From Vibrio ordalii ATCC 33509 (GTDB lineage: Bacteria; Pseudomonadota; Gammaproteobacteria; Enterobacterales; Vibrionaceae): a DNA stretch of 64,000 bases. The notes beneath the pieces were generated by a model. The model was not told where the DNA came from. It did no database searches and saw nothing but the letters and a program-made list of their open reading frames with translations. Each line of letters opens with the position of its first letter. Position 1 is the stretch's first letter. Shown here one piece after another: positions 31,007 through 41,320 of this stretch. The translations under genes and the position numbers were made by a program. Location of the stretch: assembly GCA_000257205.1 (NCBI GenBank), contig AEZC01000085.1, positions 1 through 64,000 on the forward strand, read 5' to 3'.

Positions 31007-31015
31007 GGTAACACT

Positions 31016-31369
31016 ATGGATAAGAAAGCATCTCGCATCCGTCGTGCTACACGCGCACGTCGTAAGATTGCTGAACTGGGTGCAACTCGCCTAGTAGTAC
31101 ACCGTACTCCTCGTCACGTGTACGCTCAGGTTATCGCATCAAACGGCTCTGAGGTTATCGCAGCAGCTTCTACTGTAGAAAAAGCGATCCGTGAGCTAAT
31201 TAAGAACACCGGTAACGTAGACGCAGCTAAAGCGGTAGGTAAAGCTATTGCAGAACGCGCTCTTGAAAAAGGCGTATCAGCTGTTGCGTTTGATCGTTCT
31301 GGTTTCCAATACCACGGTCGAGTAGCGGCGCTAGCAGAATCTGCTCGCGAAGCTGGTCTGAAATTCTAA
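31016..31369 (+). CDS. rplR: Ribosomal protein L18
   Basis: 117 residues. Binds 5S rRNA together with L5. [16 protein letters not shown] and the ending [21 protein letters not shown] are standard. Starts ten bases after rplF. Confidence 0.98.
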   Translation: MDKKASRIRRATRARRKIAELGATRLVVHRTPRHVYAQVIASNGSEVIAAASTVEKAIRELIKNTGNVDAAKAVGKAIAERALEKGVSAVAFDRSGFQYHGRVAALAESAREAGLKF

Positions 31370-31383
31370 GGTAGGGTTGGAAG

Positions 31384-31884
31384 ATGGCTAAAGAACAACA
31401 ACAAGCTAGTGATTTGCAAGAGAAGTTAATCGCAGTTAACCGTGTTTCTAAAACGGTTAAAGGTGGTCGAATCATGAGCTTTACTGCGCTAACTGTAGTT
31501 GGTGACGGTAATGGTCGCGTAGGTTTCGGATACGGCAAAGCTCGTGAAGTACCTGCAGCGATTCAAAAAGCAATGGAAAAAGCGCGTCGTAACATGGTTA
31601 CGATCGCTCTTAACGAAGGCACTCTTCACCACGCGGTGAAAGGTCGTCACTCGGGCTCTAAAGTTTACATGCAGCCAGCTGCAGAAGGTACAGGTGTTAT
31701 CGCCGGTGGTGCGATGCGTGCTGTACTAGAAGTTGCCGGTGTACATAACGTACTTGCGAAAGCGTACGGTTCTACTAACCCGATCAACGTTGTTCGCGCA
31801 ACTGTTGCTGGTCTAGTAGATGTGAAGTCACCAGAAATGGTTGCAGCTAAACGTGGTCTCACTGTTGAAGCGATTTCGGAGTAA
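31384..31884 (+). CDS. rpsE: Ribosomal protein S5
   Basis: 166 residues. Part of the mRNA entry pore and a fidelity protein; double-stranded RNA-binding N-terminal fold. [21 protein letters not shown], the region where spectinomycin-resistance changes occur, reads as the usual sensitive form. Confidence 0.98.
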   Translation: MAKEQQQASDLQEKLIAVNRVSKTVKGGRIMSFTALTVVGDGNGRVGFGYGKAREVPAAIQKAMEKARRNMVTIALNEGTLHHAVKGRHSGSKVYMQPAAEGTGVIAGGAMRAVLEVAGVHNVLAKAYGSTNPINVVRATVAGLVDVKSPEMVAAKRGLTVEAISE

Positions 31885-31889
31885 GCACC

Positions 31890-32066
31890 ATGGCAACTAT
31901 TAAAGTAACTCAAACTAAAAGCTCAATTGGTCGTCTACCAAAGCACAAAGCTACTTTGCGTGGTCTAGGCCTTCGTCGTATCAACCATACAGTAGAACTT
32001 GAAGATACAGCGTGTGTACGCGGTATGATCAACAAGGTTTACTACATGGTTAAAGTTGAGGAGTAA
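31890..32066 (+). CDS. rpmD: Ribosomal protein L30
   Basis: 58 residues, found by reading the 187-base gap between rpsE and rplO. Translation begins [15 protein letters not shown] and ends MVKVEE, matching E. coli L30 in length and sequence. The GGAG of its ribosome site lies at the end of rpsE. Confidence 0.96.
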   Translation: MATIKVTQTKSSIGRLPKHKATLRGLGLRRINHTVELEDTACVRGMINKVYYMVKVEE

Positions 32067-32071
32067 TCAGA

Positions 32072-32506
32072 ATGCGTTTGAATACTCTATCACCGGCTGC
32101 TGGTTCTAAGCACGCTCCTAAGCGTCTAGGCCGTGGTATCGGTTCTGGCCTTGGTAAAACAGGTGGCCGTGGTCACAAAGGTCAAAAGTCACGTTCTGGC
32201 GGTACAGTTCGTCCAGGTTTTGAAGGCGGTCAAATGCCTCTAAAACAACGTCTACCTAAATTCGGTTTCACTTCTCGTAAGAGCCTAGTGTCTGCTGAAA
32301 TTCGTCTAGCTGAGCTAGCGAAAGTTACGGGTGACGTGGTCGATCTAAACAGCTTGAAAGCAGCTAACCTAATCACTAAGAACATCGAAAATGTTAAAGT
32401 TGTTCTTTCTGGTGAGATTAGCAAAGCAGTGACTGTGAAAGGTCTTCGCGTGACTAAAGGCGCTAAAGCTGCAATCGAAGCTGCAGGCGGTAAAATCGAG
32501 GAATAA
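32072..32506 (+). CDS. rplO: Ribosomal protein L15
   Basis: 144 residues. Late-assembly 50S protein with a glycine/arginine-rich extended N terminus ([20 protein letters not shown]). Starts five bases after rpmD. Confidence 0.98.
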   Translation: MRLNTLSPAAGSKHAPKRLGRGIGSGLGKTGGRGHKGQKSRSGGTVRPGFEGGQMPLKQRLPKFGFTSRKSLVSAEIRLAELAKVTGDVVDLNSLKAANLITKNIENVKVVLSGEISKAVTVKGLRVTKGAKAAIEAAGGKIEE

Positions 32507-32526
32507 TCTCGAGGAACGAGGTACAG

Positions 32527-33861
32527 ATGGCTAAGAAACCAGGACAAGATTTTCGTAGTGCTCAGAGCGGCTTAAGTGAACTAAAGTCGCGCTTATTATT
32601 CGTAATTGGTGCACTTTTAGTATTCCGAGCCGGTTCTTTTGTGCCGATTCCTGGTATTGACGCAGCTGTACTTGCCGATTTGTTCGAACAGCAAAAAGGT
32701 ACCATCGTTGAAATGTTTAACATGTTCTCCGGTGGTGCTCTTTCGCGTGCATCTATCTTAGCATTGGGCATCATGCCGTATATTTCGGCGTCAATTGTTG
32801 TCCAATTGCTAACTGTAGTTCATCCAGCGTTAGCCGAACTCAAGAAAGAGGGTGAGGCAGGGCGTCGTAAGATTAGCCAATATACGCGTTATGGCACGCT
32901 TGTACTTGCAATATTCCAAGCTATTGGTATCGCAACAGGCTTACCAAACATGGTCAACAATCTGGTTGTTATCGACCAAACCATGTTTACCCTGATTGCT
33001 ACCGTGAGTTTAGTAACTGGCACCATGTTCTTAATGTGGTTAGGTGAACAAATTACTGAGCGTGGAATAGGAAATGGTATTTCCATTTTGATTTTTGCAG
33101 GTATTGTTGCTGGATTGCCTTCGGCAGTCGGACAAACGATTGAGCAAGCGCGTCAAGGTGAATTGCATGTGCTTCTTCTGTTGTTAATTGCGGTACTTGC
33201 TTTTGCTGTGATTTATTTCGTTGTTTTCATGGAGCGTGGTCAACGTCGTATTGTCGTTAACTATGCAAAGCGTCAACAAGGTCGTAAAGTATTTGCAGCG
33301 CAAAGTACTCACTTGCCATTGAAAATTAATATGGCGGGTGTAATACCTGCAATTTTTGCATCGAGCATTATTTTGTTCCCAGGAACATTAGCCCAGTGGT
33401 TTGGCCAAAATGGTGAGAGCAGCACATTCGGTTGGTTAACTGATGTGTCTTTGGCTCTTAGCCCAGGTCAACCTCTGTACGTTATGCTTTATGCAGCGGC
33501 GATTATTTTATTCTGTTTCTTTTACACAGCGTTGGTTTTTAACCCTCGTGAAACAGCGGATAACTTGAAGAAGTCCGGTGCGTTCGTACCCGGCATCCGC
33601 CCAGGTGAGCAGACAGCGAGATACATCGATAAAGTAATGACAAGATTAACCTTAGCCGGTGCTCTATACATTACCTTTATCTGTCTGATTCCCGAGTTCA
33701 TGATGGTCGCGTGGAACGTACGTTTCTACTTCGGCGGTACATCACTACTTATCGTAGTGGTTGTGATTATGGACTTTATGGCACAGGTACAGACTCATAT
33801 GATGTCCCAGCAGTATGATTCTGTGTTGAAAAAAGCAAATCTGAAGGGCTACGGCCGTTAA
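32527..33861 (+). CDS. secY: Protein translocase subunit SecY
   Basis: 444 residues. Channel subunit of the SecYEG translocon in the inner membrane; ten hydrophobic membrane spans can be traced. Conserved parts: IPGIDAAVL in the plug region, the cytoplasmic loops [19 protein letters not shown] and [23 protein letters not shown]. It follows rplO by 20 bases at the end of the spc operon. Confidence 0.98.
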   Translation: MAKKPGQDFRSAQSGLSELKSRLLFVIGALLVFRAGSFVPIPGIDAAVLADLFEQQKGTIVEMFNMFSGGALSRASILALGIMPYISASIVVQLLTVVHPALAELKKEGEAGRRKISQYTRYGTLVLAIFQAIGIATGLPNMVNNLVVIDQTMFTLIATVSLVTGTMFLMWLGEQITERGIGNGISILIFAGIVAGLPSAVGQTIEQARQGELHVLLLLLIAVLAFAVIYFVVFMERGQRRIVVNYAKRQQGRKVFAAQSTHLPLKINMAGVIPAIFASSIILFPGTLAQWFGQNGESSTFGWLTDVSLALSPGQPLYVMLYAAAIILFCFFYTALVFNPRETADNLKKSGAFVPGIRPGEQTARYIDKVMTRLTLAGALYITFICLIPEFMMVAWNVRFYFGGTSLLIVVVVIMDFMAQVQTHMMSQQYDSVLKKANLKGYGR

Positions 33862-33888
33862 TTCAGATTTCACTTACGGAGTTTAGCA

Positions 33889-34002
33889 ATGAAAGTTCGT
33901 GCTTCCGTTAAAAAAATCTGTCGTAACTGTAAAGTAATCAAGCGTAACGGTGTCGTTCGCGTGATTTGCAGTGAGCCAAAGCACAAGCAGCGCCAAGGCT
34001 AA
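33889..34002 (+). CDS. rpmJ: Ribosomal protein L36
   Basis: 37 residues, [16 protein letters not shown] to HKQRQG. Cys11, Cys14, Cys27 and His32 form a zinc site, so this is the zinc-dependent form. ACGGAG lies ten bases before the ATG. It is the last gene of the spc operon, after secY. Confidence 0.96.
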
Positions 34003-34054
34003 TTAGCAGAAATTTTTACTTGAAATATAAAGGTCGGTCGAGTATATTCCTCGG

Positions 34055-34152
34055 CCTACCTTTTGTGTGCAAAAGAAGTAGTATGCCGCAGCGTATCCTC
34101 GACGGGCTTTGCTGCGGATAATTTCTTATATAAGTACTAGGAGTGAATAGTG
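34055..34152 (+). promoter_or_regulatory. Alpha operon leader with S4-binding pseudoknot
   Basis: The stretch before rpsM resembles the Alpha_RBS element of gammaproteobacteria: a GC-rich hairpin (GCCGCAGCG... GGGC-TTT-GCTGCGGAT) followed by an AT-rich segment, TAGGAGTG and a GTG start codon. In E. coli S4 binds this fold and blocks translation of the operon. The assignment rests on layout and similarity, not on a computed fold. Confidence 0.7.
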
Positions 34153-34506
34153 GCCCGTATAGCAGGCATTAACATTCCTGATCAGAAGCATGCTGTAATT
34201 GCATTAACTGCAATCTATGGCATCGGTAAGACCCGTTCAAAAGCTATCTTAGCTGATTTGGGTATTGCTGAAAGTGTTAAGATCAGTGAACTAACTGAAG
34301 AGCAGATCGATCTACTGCGTGATGGTGTAGCTAAATACACTGTAGAGGGTGATCTTCGTCGTGAAGTTTCCATGAACATCAAGCGTCTTATGGACCTTGG
34401 CTGTTACCGTGGTCTTCGTCATCGTCGCAGTCTACCACTACGTGGACAGCGTACTAAAACCAACGCTCGTACCCGTAAGGGTCCGCGTAAACCGATCAAG
34501 AAATAG
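34150..34506 (+). CDS. rpsM: Ribosomal protein S13
   Basis: 118 residues starting at GTG, as in E. coli, where the unusual start is part of S4 autoregulation. Head protein contacting tRNA and L5. [19 protein letters not shown] and the [19 protein letters not shown] tail are canonical. First gene of the alpha operon. Confidence 0.98.
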   Translation: MARIAGINIPDQKHAVIALTAIYGIGKTRSKAILADLGIAESVKISELTEEQIDLLRDGVAKYTVEGDLRREVSMNIKRLMDLGCYRGLRHRRSLPLRGQRTKTNARTRKGPRKPIKK

Positions 34507-34520
34507 TCGGAAGGGTATAG

Positions 34521-34916
<396 letters not shown>

Positions 34917-34943
34917 CGTTTCTAGGAAGATTGGAGAAAGATC

Positions 34944-35564
34944 ATGGCAAGATATTTGGGTCCTAAGCTGAAGCTTAGCCGCCGCGAAGGTACTGACTTG
35001 TTCCTTAAGTCAGGCATTCGTGCGATTGATACCAAGTGTAAAATTGACAACGCACCAGGTGTACACGGCGCTCGTCGCGGTCGTCTATCTGAGTACGGTG
35101 TTCAGCTTCGTGAGAAGCAAAAAGTTCGTCGTATCTACGGCGTTCTAGAAAAACAATTCCGTAACTACTACAAAGAAGCTGCGCGTCTTAAAGGCAATAC
35201 GGGTGAAAACCTACTTCAGCTTCTTGAAGGTCGTCTTGATAACGTAGTTTACCGCATGGGCTTTGGCGCTACTCGCGCAGAAGCACGTCAGCTAGTAAGC
35301 CACAAAGCTATCCTAGTTAACGGTAAAGTTGTAAACGTTCCTTCTTTCAATGTTGCGGCTAACGACGTTGTTGCAATCCGTGAGAAAGCTAAAAAGCAAT
35401 CTCGCATTAAAGCAGCTCTAGAAGTTGCTGAACAACGCGAAAAACCAACTTGGATTGAAGTAGATGGCGGCCAAATGGAAGGTACATTCAAGCGTATGCC
35501 TGAGCGTTCTGACCTGTCAGCTGACATCAACGAACAATTGATCGTCGAGCTTTACTCTAAGTAA
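34944..35564 (+). CDS. rpsD: Ribosomal protein S4
   Basis: 206 residues. 16S assembly initiator, fidelity protein and repressor of the alpha operon. S4 RNA-binding domain [23 protein letters not shown] is clear (about 93-115). GATTGGAG precedes the ATG. Confidence 0.98.
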   Translation: MARYLGPKLKLSRREGTDLFLKSGIRAIDTKCKIDNAPGVHGARRGRLSEYGVQLREKQKVRRIYGVLEKQFRNYYKEAARLKGNTGENLLQLLEGRLDNVVYRMGFGATRAEARQLVSHKAILVNGKVVNVPSFNVAANDVVAIREKAKKQSRIKAALEVAEQREKPTWIEVDGGQMEGTFKRMPERSDLSADINEQLIVELYSK

Positions 35565-35587
35565 GGTTAAACTAAAGAGAGGACACA

Positions 35588-36580
35588 ATGCAGGGTTCTG
35601 TAACAGAATTTCTTAAGCCACGTCTTGTTGATATCGAACAGATTAGCACGACACACGCAAAAGTAACTCTTGAGCCGTTAGAGCGTGGTTTCGGCCATAC
35701 TCTGGGTAATGCACTTCGCCGTATTCTTCTATCTTCAATGCCAGGTTGTGCTGTAACTGAAGTGGAGATTGAAGGCGTACTACACGAGTACAGCACCAAA
35801 GAAGGCATTCAAGAAGATATCCTTGAGATCCTTCTGAACCTAAAAGGTTTGGCTGTTCGCGTTGCCGAAGGCAAAGATGAAGTGTTCATTACGCTAAACA
35901 AATCAGGCTCGGGCCCTGTTGTTGCAGGTGACATCACCCATGATGGTGATGTAGAGATCACTAACCCTGAGCACGTGATTTGTCATCTAACGGATGACAA
36001 CGCTGAGATCGCTATGCGTATCAAAGTAGAACGTGGTCGTGGTTATGTTCCAGCTTCAGCTCGTATCCATACTGAAGAAGATGAGCGTCCAATCGGTCGT
36101 CTACTTGTAGATGCTACTTACAGCCCAGTAGACAAAATTGCCTACTCTGTGGAAGCCGCTCGTGTAGAACAGCGTACTGATTTAGACAAGCTCGTTATCG
36201 ATATGGAAACGAACGGTACTCTAGAACCTGAGGAAGCAATCCGTCGTGCAGCAACTATTCTTGCTGAGCAATTGGATGCGTTCGTAGATCTTCGTGATGT
36301 ACGTGTACCTGAGGAGAAGGAAGAGAAGCCAGAATTCGATCCAATCCTACTGCGTCCTGTAGACGATCTTGAACTAACAGTTCGCTCTGCTAACTGTCTG
36401 AAAGCAGAAGCGATTCACTACATCGGTGATCTAGTACAGCGCACTGAGGTTGAGCTACTTAAAACGCCAAACCTTGGTAAGAAATCTCTTACAGAGATTA
36501 AAGACGTGCTTGCATCACGTGGTCTATCTTTGGGCATGCGCCTAGAGAACTGGCCGCCAGCGTCTATCGCTGAAGATTAA
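35588..36580 (+). CDS. rpoA: RNA polymerase alpha subunit
   Basis: 330 residues (E. coli 329). N-terminal dimerisation domain ([30 protein letters not shown]) nucleates core assembly; after an acidic linker rich in Glu/Lys (EEKEEKPEF, about 240) the C-terminal domain ([33 protein letters not shown]) binds UP elements and activators such as CRP. GAGAGGA precedes the ATG. Confidence 0.98.
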   Translation: MQGSVTEFLKPRLVDIEQISTTHAKVTLEPLERGFGHTLGNALRRILLSSMPGCAVTEVEIEGVLHEYSTKEGIQEDILEILLNLKGLAVRVAEGKDEVFITLNKSGSGPVVAGDITHDGDVEITNPEHVICHLTDDNAEIAMRIKVERGRGYVPASARIHTEEDERPIGRLLVDATYSPVDKIAYSVEAARVEQRTDLDKLVIDMETNGTLEPEEAIRRAATILAEQLDAFVDLRDVRVPEEKEEKPEFDPILLRPVDDLELTVRSANCLKAEAIHYIGDLVQRTEVELLKTPNLGKKSLTEIKDVLASRGLSLGMRLENWPPASIAED

Positions 36581-36606
36581 TCGATACTAGTTAGAAGGAT
36601 TAGGTC

Positions 36607-36993
36607 ATGCGCCATCGTAAGAGTGGTCGTCAACTCAACCGCAACAGCAGTCATCGCAAAGCGATGTTCAGCAACATGGCTAGCTCTCTAGTACGTCATG
36701 AAGTTATCAAGACTACTTTGCCAAAAGCAAAAGAGCTACGTCGCGTCGTTGAGCCTTTGATTACACTAGCTAAGACTGACAGTGTTGCAAACCGTCGTCT
36801 AGCATTTGCTCGCACTCGTGATAACGAAGTTGTGGCAAAACTATTTAACGAACTAGGTCCACGTTTTGCAGCTCGCCAAGGCGGCTACACACGTATCCTA
36901 AAGTGCGGTTTCCGTACTGGTGATAAAGCTCCAATGGCATACATTGAGCTTGTCGATCGCCCAGAAGTAGCTGTAGAAGCTACGGCTGAGTAA
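36607..36993 (+). CDS. rplQ: Ribosomal protein L17
   Basis: 128 residues. 50S protein at the bottom of the subunit near the tunnel exit. [21 protein letters not shown] is diagnostic. Last gene of the alpha operon, followed by a terminator. Confidence 0.98.
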   Translation: MRHRKSGRQLNRNSSHRKAMFSNMASSLVRHEVIKTTLPKAKELRRVVEPLITLAKTDSVANRRLAFARTRDNEVVAKLFNELGPRFAARQGGYTRILKCGFRTGDKAPMAYIELVDRPEVAVEATAE

Positions 36994-37010
36994 TCAGTTC
37001 GTATAATTTA

Positions 37011-37040
37011 AAAAGCCGAGTAGTGATACTCGGCTTTTTT
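37011..37040 (+). terminator. Terminator of the alpha operon
   Basis: AAAAGCCGAG (37011-37020) pairs with CTCGGCTTTT (37029-37038) and continues into T residues, 18 bases after rplQ. Confidence 0.93.
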
Positions 37041-37095
37041 GTATCTGGAATTTTTTTATATCTGGAATAAAGTAGATCATCGTTTTTATTTTATA

Positions 37096-37122
37096 CAAAA
37101 AAGGTTGGCAATTGCCAACCTT
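37096..37122 (-). terminator. Terminator of fklB
   Basis: AAGGTTGGCAATTGCCAACCTT is a perfect palindrome; on the minus strand it is followed by a run of T (37096-37100), 24 bases after the fklB stop codon. Confidence 0.85.
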
Positions 37123-37145
37123 GGGTCATTCACTACAAGGCTATC

Positions 37146-37766
37146 TTATAGGATATCGAGTAGTTCAACTTCAAATACAAGAGCTGCAAAAGGAGGAATT
37201 GCAGCACCAGCGCCACGCTCACCGTAGGCTAGATCTTGTGGAATATAGAGTTTCCATTTTGAACCCACAGGCATCAGTTGTAGTGCTTCTACCCAACCTT
37301 TGATTACACCTGTTACTGGGAATTCAGCCGGTTGACCGCGAGATACAGAGCTATCAAATACTGTACCGTCAGTCAATTCACCGTGGTAATGAACACGTAC
37401 TTGCTTGTCAGATGTCGGGATATCACCCGTACCTTCTGTAAGAATTTCGTACTGTAGACCAGATTCAAGAACGGTCACTTCAGGGCGTAGTGCGTTATCT
37501 GTTAAGAATACTTCACCGTCGGCTGCGGCTGCTTTGGCAGCTTCTTGGCGTAGAGATTCTGCACGCATGTGCAACTCTTGCAGTGCATTATTGATTTCAT
37601 CAATTTCAATTGATGGCATGTCGCCTACTAATGCGGTTGCGATACCTGCGGCGATTGCGTCAACGTTAAGTCCTTCTAGACCACTACCCGCAAGTTGTTG
37701 GCCCATTTGTAGACCGATACCGTAGCTTGCTTTTTGCTCTACAGTGTCAAATTTTACTTCAGACAT
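37146..37766 (-). CDS. fklB: FKBP-type peptidyl-prolyl cis-trans isomerase
   Basis: 206 residues, the length of E. coli FklB. An N-terminal dimerisation region ([21 protein letters not shown]) and an alanine/glutamate-rich helix lead into a C-terminal FKBP domain with [18 protein letters not shown] and the [22 protein letters not shown] end. No signal peptide, so cytoplasmic. It converges with the alpha operon and is divergent from the YtfB-like gene. Confidence 0.93.
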   Translation of the reverse strand: MSEVKFDTVEQKASYGIGLQMGQQLAGSGLEGLNVDAIAAGIATALVGDMPSIEIDEINNALQELHMRAESLRQEAAKAAAADGEVFLTDNALRPEVTVLESGLQYEILTEGTGDIPTSDKQVRVHYHGELTDGTVFDSSVSRGQPAEFPVTGVIKGWVEALQLMPVGSKWKLYIPQDLAYGERGAGAAIPPFAALVFEVELLDIL

Positions 37767-38001
37767 AAACAGTCACTCTTTTTATGTAAATAAACAAGGG
37801 CCAAAGGATATCAGTTTCAAGCATGGGATGAAATGCTAATGGGAAATATCCAATATTGAACCTTCAGGTTGTGACAAATCGCAGATCCCAAAGAAAAATG
37901 TTCAAGATTGTGTCAACGTTTACGTTATCGCCACCTTGGCTCTATACTGATCCCTCTTGAGTTTTTATACTGTAGCTCGACAGAAAAGGAGACGGGTTAA
38001 G

Positions 38002-38565
38002 ATGAATCGTCGTCACAAGAACAAACCGAAAACCGATTATTTAGCATCTATTCAACAACAATGGGATAGACTCGATTGGCGTGACCTTAGTGTGCGTGTT
38101 CGCACTGTTTGGCTGGCGCTGCCTAAGCTTCACCAGCGCGCTTTATTAGCGATCGTTCCAGTAGTGTGTTTGCTCATTATTATTCCTTTTCCTGAGCGAA
38201 CAGAGCAGACCTCTGTACCGAAAAGTAGTGAGCGTGTGGAAATCAGCATTAATACGGTTGGGTTGAGTGAACAAAAAACGCTTCAGCAAACCGAGCTTAA
38301 ATCTGATGCTTGGCGAGAGTACACGGTTAAAAATGGAGATACTCTGTCGCAGGTTTTTCGGGCAAATGATTTACCTATGTCTGATCTCAATGCCTTAGTC
38401 AAAATTGAAGGCAATGACAAACCGCTCAGCCAAATTACCCAAGGCCAATTAGTTCGCTTCAAACTCGCGGCTGATGGACAGCTCGATATTCTGCAACTTG
38501 AAAAAAACACTCAATCAGTGATGTTTTTCAGGCGCTCAGATGGCGGTTTTGGTCGCAGTAAATAA
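38002..38565 (+). CDS. OapA/YtfB-like LysM-domain membrane protein
   Basis: 187 residues from ATG 38002, preceded by AAAGGAG. A basic cytoplasmic N terminus (MNRRHKNKPK) is followed by one membrane span (about 46-67, ALLAIVPVVCLLIIIPF), then a periplasmic OapA-type LysM-like domain (REYTVKNGDTLSQVFRAND, LSQITQGQLVRFKL). The relative YtfB binds glycan at the E. coli division site, and OapA affects colony opacity in Haemophilus. A peptidoglycan-linked role is inferred. The upstream in-frame codons to 37957 would skip the ribosome site. Confidence 0.82.
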   Translation: MNRRHKNKPKTDYLASIQQQWDRLDWRDLSVRVRTVWLALPKLHQRALLAIVPVVCLLIIIPFPERTEQTSVPKSSERVEISINTVGLSEQKTLQQTELKSDAWREYTVKNGDTLSQVFRANDLPMSDLNALVKIEGNDKPLSQITQGQLVRFKLAADGQLDILQLEKNTQSVMFFRRSDGGFGRSK

Positions 38566-38587
38566 GCGCTTGATTAAATAGCGTTAT

Positions 38588-39040
38588 TTACTTTCTGAGT
38601 TTCATATCGAGATGTGGAATATCATCTTCAAGATACATCTCTGATGTCGGCTGAAAACCATAATTTTGATAGAAGTTAGCAAGATAGTGCTGTGCACCAA
38701 TCTCAATATCTTGATTGGGCCACAGCTTCTGGCATTCGGCTAATGCTTGCTGCATTAATTGGTGTCCAAGGCCATTTCCTCTCGCTTCTTTTTGGGTTGC
38801 AATGCGACCAATACTGACACTTGGGTAGCTAATCCCAGCAGGGAGCAAGCGCGCGCAGGCAACAATCTGCTGTCCCTGTTCGCCAATTAAATGGAAAACA
38901 CCCGGCTGAATATCTTTATTATCCAACTCAGGGTAAGGACAGGTTTGTTCGACCACAAAAACATCGACGCGCAGTTTAAGTAGCGCATAAAGTTGATGAG
39001 TGGTTAATTGTGAGAATGAAAGACAGTGCCAAGTAATCAT
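38588..39040 (-). CDS. elaA: GNAT family N-acetyltransferase ElaA
   Basis: 150 residues. Begins ITWHCLSFSQLTTHQLYALLKLRVDVFVVEQTCPYPELD, typical of ElaA, and carries the acetyl-CoA loop QKEARGNGLGHQLM (about 85-98). The acceptor substrate is not known. It converges on the YtfB-like gene (22 bases between stops) and is divergent from dbpA. Confidence 0.9.
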   Translation of the reverse strand: MITWHCLSFSQLTTHQLYALLKLRVDVFVVEQTCPYPELDNKDIQPGVFHLIGEQGQQIVACARLLPAGISYPSVSIGRIATQKEARGNGLGHQLMQQALAECQKLWPNQDIEIGAQHYLANFYQNYGFQPTSEMYLEDDIPHLDMKLRK

Positions 39041-39217
39041 CGTAGTGTCCCTTTAAAAATGGATGTCGTTACTCTATCAAGCTTAAGTGCATGATTCATT
39101 AACAAAGGTTAAGGGTGAACGGTAAACTTGATGAATGATAAATAAAGATTCACTAGCCACACGAGGTTAAATAACGATAATAGGCGTTTAATTTTCGTCT
39201 AACGAAAGGACGGTCTC

Positions 39218-40603
39218 TTGAGTAATCTCTCTTTTTCAACGGTAAATCTACAACCCGAACTTCTTTCTAACCTCGATACTTTGGGATACACCAAGATGAC
39301 GCCGATTCAGGCGTTAAGCTTGCCAACCATTTTGGCGGGTAAGGATGTGATTGGCCAAGGAAAAACAGGCTCAGGAAAAACGGCAGCGTTTGGTTTAGGT
39401 GTATTATCTAACCTCAACGTTAAGCGTTTTCGCGTTCAAGCATTGGTGTTGTGTCCAACCCGTGAGTTAGCCGATCAAGTCGCAACGGATATTCGCACAC
39501 TCGGCCGCGCCATTCATAATATCAAAGTGCTCACCTTATGTGGCGGCATGCCAATGGGGCCACAAATTGGTTCGTTAGAGCACGGCGCACACATTTTGGT
39601 TGGTACTCCGGGGCGTATTCTTGACCATTTAGACAAAGGTCGTATCGATCTTTCTGAACTCAATACGTTAGTGCTTGATGAAGCGGACCGAATGCTCGAG
39701 ATGGGTTTCCAAGAAGCGTTGGATGCGATCATCAATGAAACGCCAACCAGCCGCCAAACATTGCTGTTTAGTGCGACGTTCCCCAATCAAATCAAAGAAA
39801 TTGCGCAGCGGATTATGCGTGAGCCTGAAATGGTCAAAGTTGAATCCACCCATGATACGTCGAGCATTCAGCAATATTTTTATAAAGTAGAGGGTACAGA
39901 GGCGCGTGATCGCGCGTTAGAACTGCTGCTTTTACACCATCAGCCTGAATCTGCCGTGGTGTTCTGTAATACAAAGAAAGAAGTACAAAGTGTTGCTGAA
40001 GATCTACATCACAAGGGCTTTAGTGTGGTGGAACTGCATGGTGACTTAGAGCAGCGTGACCGTGACCAAGCTTTGGTGCAGTTTGCTAATAAAAGTATCT
40101 CCATTTTAGTTGCCACCGATGTGGCGGCACGCGGCCTTGATGTGGATAACTTAGATGCGGTATTTAACTTTGAGTTATCACGTGATCCTGAAGTGCACGT
40201 GCACCGCATTGGGCGTACTGGCCGAGCGGGCAGCAAAGGTTTAGCTTTTAGCTTCTTCAGTGACAGTGAAATGCACCGCGTGGCGATGATTGATGAATAT
40301 ATGGATATGCCCATCGAACCCGCTAAATTGCCTGATGCCAGTGCGCTAAACAACGCGCCTTATCAAGCCAATATGGTCACTATCCAGATTGATGGCGGTA
40401 AAAAGCAGAAAGTGCGCCCGGGAGATATTCTAGGGGCGTTGACCAGTAACGACGGTATTGACGGTCAATATGTCGGTAAAATTAACATGTTACCGATGCG
40501 CAGCTACGTTGCAGTCCATAAATCGGTGGCGAAAAAAGCGCTGAAGAAAATGGAAACTGGCAAGATGAAAGGACGCCAATTTAGAGCACGTCTTTTGAAA
40601 TAG
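39218..40603 (+). CDS. dbpA: ATP-dependent RNA helicase DbpA
   Basis: 461 residues. DEAD-box helicase stimulated by hairpin 92 of 23S rRNA and involved in 50S assembly. Visible motifs: Q motif (GYTKMTPIQ), Walker A KTGSGKT (about 49), PTRELA, DEAD box VLDEADRM (about 153), SAT, and HRIGRTGRAG. The last 75 residues (IDGGKKQKVRPGDILGAL, GKINMLPMRSYVAV) are the DbpA-specific RNA-binding domain. The start is TTG 39218 after GAAAGGA, aligning with E. coli DbpA; no ATG fits. Confidence 0.94.
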   Translation: MSNLSFSTVNLQPELLSNLDTLGYTKMTPIQALSLPTILAGKDVIGQGKTGSGKTAAFGLGVLSNLNVKRFRVQALVLCPTRELADQVATDIRTLGRAIHNIKVLTLCGGMPMGPQIGSLEHGAHILVGTPGRILDHLDKGRIDLSELNTLVLDEADRMLEMGFQEALDAIINETPTSRQTLLFSATFPNQIKEIAQRIMREPEMVKVESTHDTSSIQQYFYKVEGTEARDRALELLLLHHQPESAVVFCNTKKEVQSVAEDLHHKGFSVVELHGDLEQRDRDQALVQFANKSISILVATDVAARGLDVDNLDAVFNFELSRDPEVHVHRIGRTGRAGSKGLAFSFFSDSEMHRVAMIDEYMDMPIEPAKLPDASALNNAPYQANMVTIQIDGGKKQKVRPGDILGALTSNDGIDGQYVGKINMLPMRSYVAVHKSVAKKALKKMETGKMKGRQFRARLLK

Positions 40604-40622
40604 ATGCTTTTTGTTCCGATAT

Positions 40623-40653
40623 CCAAAACCAGTGAGTTATTCGCTGGTTTTGG
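40623..40653. terminator. Hairpin after dbpA
   Basis: CCAAAACCAG (40623-40632) pairs with CTGGTTTTGG (40644-40653), with a short T-rich tail on the plus strand. It overlaps the last codons of the converging regulator gene, so it probably terminates dbpA. Confidence 0.6.
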
Positions 40654-41212
40654 CGTTTAGGCGTGCTTTAATTCTACTCAAACTGATGGGGGTTATGCCC
40701 AGATAGGCCGCAAGTTGACTATCTGTAATGTGCACTTTGAGGGGAGCAAAATGTTCAGTAAAAAGCTGGTACCGCTCTGCTGGCGTATGTAGCAGCATGA
40801 ATCGTTCTTTGTTTTCTTTATGCATCAGCTGAGCTTCGACTAATTTAAGATACAGCGGATGCTGCATTTCACGCCACGCGTGTAAAATGTCGATCGGTAG
40901 CTCAACCAATCGGATCGGTGTTAAGCTTTCTAGCAAGTATGGGGACGGCTTATTCCTGATGACACTCTCAAAGCCAATAATCCAATCTTGCGCCCAATAA
41001 AATTCTTTACTAAATGATTTCCCCTGCTCGGTGAGATAGCAAGCGTGGCACACTCCGTCTAGAACAAAATAGATCCGTTGTAGGCATTCACCTTGCTGAA
41101 CTAATATATGCCGCGTTGGTAGCTCTAAAAGCTTACAACGTGTAAGTAAATATTCGATTTCATCTTGTTCAAAGCCGATTCGCGATAACTGGTGTTGAAA
41201 CTCTGCATGCAT
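40637..41212 (-). CDS. Crp/Fnr-family regulator (cyclic-nucleotide-binding domain)
   Basis: 191 residues. N-terminal cyclic-nucleotide-binding beta roll (LPTRHILVQQGECLQRIYFVLDGVCHACYL) and a C-terminal helix-turn-helix (ITDSQLAAYLGITPISLSRIKARL). It lacks the Arg-Ser phosphate cassette of CRP, so it may bind another ligand or none; only scattered cysteines are seen and no Fnr-type cluster. It is upstream-adjacent to nothing on its own strand except cpdB, 108 bases before. Target genes unknown. Confidence 0.85.
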   Translation of the reverse strand: MHAEFQHQLSRIGFEQDEIEYLLTRCKLLELPTRHILVQQGECLQRIYFVLDGVCHACYLTEQGKSFSKEFYWAQDWIIGFESVIRNKPSPYLLESLTPIRLVELPIDILHAWREMQHPLYLKLVEAQLMHKENKERFMLLHTPAERYQLFTEHFAPLKVHITDSQLAAYLGITPISLSRIKARLNAKTSE

Positions 41213-41219
41213 ATCAAAA

Positions 41220-41245
41220 AGGACCAGTAAAAAGAAACTGGTCCT
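41220..41245. terminator. Hairpin between cpdB and the Crp/Fnr-family gene
   Basis: AGGACCAGT and ACTGGTCCT pair around an 8-base loop; on the minus strand a TTTTT run follows. It lies immediately before the start codon of the minus-strand regulator, so besides ending cpdB read-through it could affect that gene's translation. Confidence 0.55.
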
Positions 41246-41281
41246 ATTTTACCTTGGCTATATGGTAAAGACCACGGCCAA

Positions 41282-41309
41282 AAATGAGCCTACTTGAGTA
41301 GGCTCATTT
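41282..41309 (-). terminator. Terminator of cpdB
   Basis: AAATGAGCCTAC and GTAGGCTCATTT form a perfect 12-bp stem with a 4-base loop, just after the cpdB stop codon on the minus strand and followed there by T residues. Confidence 0.88.
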
Positions 41310-41320
41310 GACGGTTGGAC

